From JAWKWH01 sp963669285 (lineage in GTDB: Bacteria; Pseudomonadota; Alphaproteobacteria; Rhizobiales; Rhizobiaceae), in contig CAXXSI010000011.1 in the NCBI GenBank assembly GCA_963669285.2, positions 62,001 to 126,000 on the forward strand: DNA of 64,000 bases. Reading direction: 5' to 3'. Positions within the stretch are counted from its first letter, which is position 1. Every line of letters begins with the position of its first letter. Position numbers and translations under genes: made by a program. Below are positions 62,286 to 64,000 of the stretch, piece after piece. A model generated the notes under the pieces. It was not told the origin of the DNA. It did not search any database and saw only the letters and a list, made by a program, of their open reading frames with translations.

Positions 62286-63077
62286 TCAAACCGGGCGATT
62301 TAGCGCGGTGAGCAAACCTTTGTGGACATATTCGCCAGCGGCAACAATGGTTTTGGAAGCGAAAATATCCTGCCTGCCCTTCCGATCGGAGACAAATCCA
62401 CCGGATTCGCGAACCATCAAAATTCCGGCGGCAACATCCCACGGGTTCAATCCGGCTTCCCAAAACCCGTCGACACGACCGGCGGCGACCCAGGCCAGAT
62501 CGATGGCGGCGGATCCAATCCTTCTGATCCCCGCGGTCTCGGCCATTACATTGCGTAGTTCCACCAGCGCCTTGCCATGCTCACCCCGGCCCAGGTGGGG
62601 AATGCCGGTCGCGATCACGGTGTCGACGAGGTCGCGGCGTGCAGCTACCCGCATGCGCCGGTCATTGAGAAAAGCGCCGCCGCCGCGTTCGGCGGTATAG
62701 AGCTCATCCATCGCCGGATTGTAGATAACTCCGGCAGCCAGCTCGCCCTGTCGCTCCAAAGCGATGGAAACGGCGAAAACCGGAATTCCGTGCAGAAAAT
62801 TCGTCGTTCCATCGAGCGGATCAACAATCCAGCGATGCTGATCATCCTCGCCGGGTACTTCGCCTCGTTCTTCCATCAAAAAACTGTAGCCAGGCCTCGC
62901 CTTGCTCAGTTCTCGGAAAATAATGTCCTCGGCACGGTTGTCAGCCTGACTGACGAAATCGCCTGGCCCCTTGCGCGAAACCTGCAGGTTTTGAACTTCA
63001 CCGAAATCGCGGGCGAGCGATCTGCCCGCTTTCATTGCCGCCTGCACCATGACATTGAGTATTGCCGAACGCGCCAT
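62286..63077 (-). CDS. Inositol monophosphatase family protein (SuhB-like)
   Basis: A 263-residue Mg-dependent, Li-sensitive phosphatase-fold protein. Metal-site motifs are FLMEERGEVPGEDDQHRWIV continuing DPLDGTTNFLHGIP, and later WDVAAGILMVRESGG. The N-terminus has DFVSQADNRAEDIIFREL. It may hydrolyse inositol-1-phosphate or act like SuhB in rRNA transcription; the sequence does not decide. It lies between the motor pair and efp on the same strand, 44 bp after efp. Confidence 0.92.
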   Translation of the reverse strand: MARSAILNVMVQAAMKAGRSLARDFGEVQNLQVSRKGPGDFVSQADNRAEDIIFRELSKARPGYSFLMEERGEVPGEDDQHRWIVDPLDGTTNFLHGIPVFAVSIALERQGELAAGVIYNPAMDELYTAERGGGAFLNDRRMRVAARRDLVDTVIATGIPHLGRGEHGKALVELRNVMAETAGIRRIGSAAIDLAWVAAGRVDGFWEAGLNPWDVAAGILMVRESGGFVSDRKGRQDIFASKTIVAAGEYVHKGLLTALNRPV

Positions 63078-63121
63078 GGACCAAAGGCCTCCGAATGAAT
63101 TTTTAGATCAAGCGCCCGATT

Positions 63122-63685
63122 TCAGTCGGCGCGGCGCACATAGGTGATTTCATTTGTATCGACGATGATGCTCTCGCCCGCTTCGATAAACGGAGGCACC
63201 ATGACGCGAATGCCGTTTTCCATGCGCGCCGGTTTGTAAGATGAAGCCGCTGTCTGACCTTTGACGACCGGATCGGCTTCAGTGATTTTCAATGTCACCT
63301 GGTCGGGCAGTGAGATGCCAATCGGCTTTTCATCGTAGAGCTCGACGGTAACGGTCATACCGTCCTGCAGAAATGCGGCCCGGTCACCGACAAAATCCAT
63401 TTGCAGTTCGAGCTGCTCATAGGATTCGAGATCCATGAAAACCAGTGCGTCGCCCTGCTGGTACAGGTATGAAAAATCTTTCTGCTCAAGCCTGACCTTT
63501 TCGACCGTTTCGGCGGCTCGAAAGCGCTCGTTCAGTTTTGTGCCGTCGATCAGGTTTTTCAGTTCGACCTGGTTGTAGGCGCCGCCCTTGCCGGGTTTGA
63601 CTGCATTGGTCTTGACCGCCACCCAAAGTCCGCCGTTGTGCTCGATCACATTGCCGGGACGGATTTCGTTTCCGTTGATCTTCAT
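63122..63685 (-). CDS. efp: Translation elongation factor P
   Basis: A 187-residue three-domain OB/KOW protein that relieves ribosome stalling at polyproline. The modifiable Lys33 sits in VKPGKGGAYNQVELKN. Domain II contains FMDLESYEQLELQM and domain III has the KITEADPVVKGQTAASSYKP signature and PPFIEAGESIIVDTN. The modification enzyme is not in the window. The start ATG 63685 gives MKINGNEIRPGNVIEHNGG. Confidence 0.96.
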   Translation of the reverse strand: MKINGNEIRPGNVIEHNGGLWVAVKTNAVKPGKGGAYNQVELKNLIDGTKLNERFRAAETVEKVRLEQKDFSYLYQQGDALVFMDLESYEQLELQMDFVGDRAAFLQDGMTVTVELYDEKPIGISLPDQVTLKITEADPVVKGQTAASSYKPARMENGIRVMVPPFIEAGESIIVDTNEITYVRRAD

Positions 63686-63771
63686 CTGTGTCGTTCCGAA
63701 AAATTGTTGTTTGCGCGACGCGGCGCCTCAAGACCACATATCGAACCGGCATGCAAGCCGCCACGGTTGGT

Positions 63772-64000
63772 TCAGCGTAATCTGTTTGCGGTTTCGATTG
63801 CCTGTTTTTGCTGATCAATCGTCAGTCCGTCGAGAAAGACGTTCATTTCCGGATCGCTCAAACCGGCACGCCGCGCAATGATATACCAGGCCGCGGCAAC
63901 CACGGGATCGGCCTCTACACCAAGTCCACCACGGTAGAGTTTTGCAAGCCGGTTCTGCGCAGCTACATTTCCGGCTTCGGCCGCAATCTTCATCCAGGAG
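63772..64000 (-). CDS. Sel1-repeat protein, C-terminal part (cut by window edge)
   Basis: About 75 C-terminal residues of a Sel1-like TPR protein; the gene extends beyond the right edge. The visible repeat is WMKIAAEAGNVAAQNRLAKL followed by YRGGLGVEADPVVAAAWY, the Sel1 signature with the A..W helix boundary. Such proteins in rhizobia include ExoR-like periplasmic regulators, but this fragment is too short to assign one. It is 86 bp upstream of efp on the same strand. Confidence 0.75.
   Translation of the reverse strand, partial: SWMKIAAEAGNVAAQNRLAKLYRGGLGVEADPVVAAAWYIIARRAGLSDPEMNVFLDGLTIDQQKQAIETANRLR

Noticed and set aside
1..64000. CRISPR array, prophage or insertion sequence
   Set aside because: No regularly spaced repeats, cas genes, transposase motifs or phage structural genes were seen on either strand.

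Overview
The window is a chromosomal segment of an alphaproteobacterium, most likely of the Hyphomicrobiales (rhizobial order, perhaps a Phyllobacteriaceae/Hoeflea-like or other marine lineage). This is inferred from gene content and order: tolQRAB-pal-cpoB running into tilS; hemC-hemD-mitofilin-hemY divergent from tsaD-gpsA-EVE; ftsK followed by a LolA-like gene and xthA; glnK-amtB; and alphaproteobacterial families such as DUF2794 and DUF3563. GC looks like the mid-50s %, with short AT-rich patches at regulatory regions. Only one RNA gene was found, a tRNA-Arg(CCT). I see no insertion sequence, prophage or CRISPR array.

Layout. 1-6250: tilS (5' part only) and the Tol-Pal envelope operon with ybgC, all on the minus strand. 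6300-11560: a secreted GH5 glycosidase, a Nudix hydrolase, an orphan LuxR-type regulator behind a very AT-rich leader, a secreted hypothetical overlapping a PilZ protein, a strong terminator and an MFS transporter. 12060-18770: a divergent iron-acquisition locus. Its left arm is imelysin plus DUF1513; its right arm is a small ORF, an IrpA-like imelysin, an outer-membrane porin and a DUF1111 di-heme oxidoreductase. The intergenic region carries candidate iron-responsive operators.

19040-30640: a divergent catabolic locus around an RpiR regulator. The left arm is rpiR, a glutamine-synthetase-like ligase and an ornithine-cyclodeaminase-like enzyme. The right arm is an N-formylglutamate-amidohydrolase-like enzyme, an isochorismatase-fold cysteine hydrolase, an M20 deacylase and a complete branched-chain-amino-acid-type ABC importer. 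An alpha/beta hydrolase lies at its end in the opposite orientation. The order suggests uptake and stepwise hydrolysis of an N-substituted amino-acid-like compound whose identity I cannot name. It is the best candidate here for an undescribed system.

30640-46070: tRNA-Arg, a frameshifted M20 peptidase gene, small proteins, an EntS-like MFS exporter, the heme biosynthesis block, tsaD-gpsA and assorted metabolic genes. 46180-64000: DNA repair (xthA), LolA-like protein, FtsK, two tandem ammonium transporters with glnK behind a possible sigma-54 promoter, tesB/ubiquinone hydroxylase, conserved small DUFs, a deaminase, a flavin dehydrogenase, an ExbB/MotA plus OmpA/MotB pair, an inositol-phosphatase-family protein, efp, and the end of a Sel1-repeat gene cut by the window edge.
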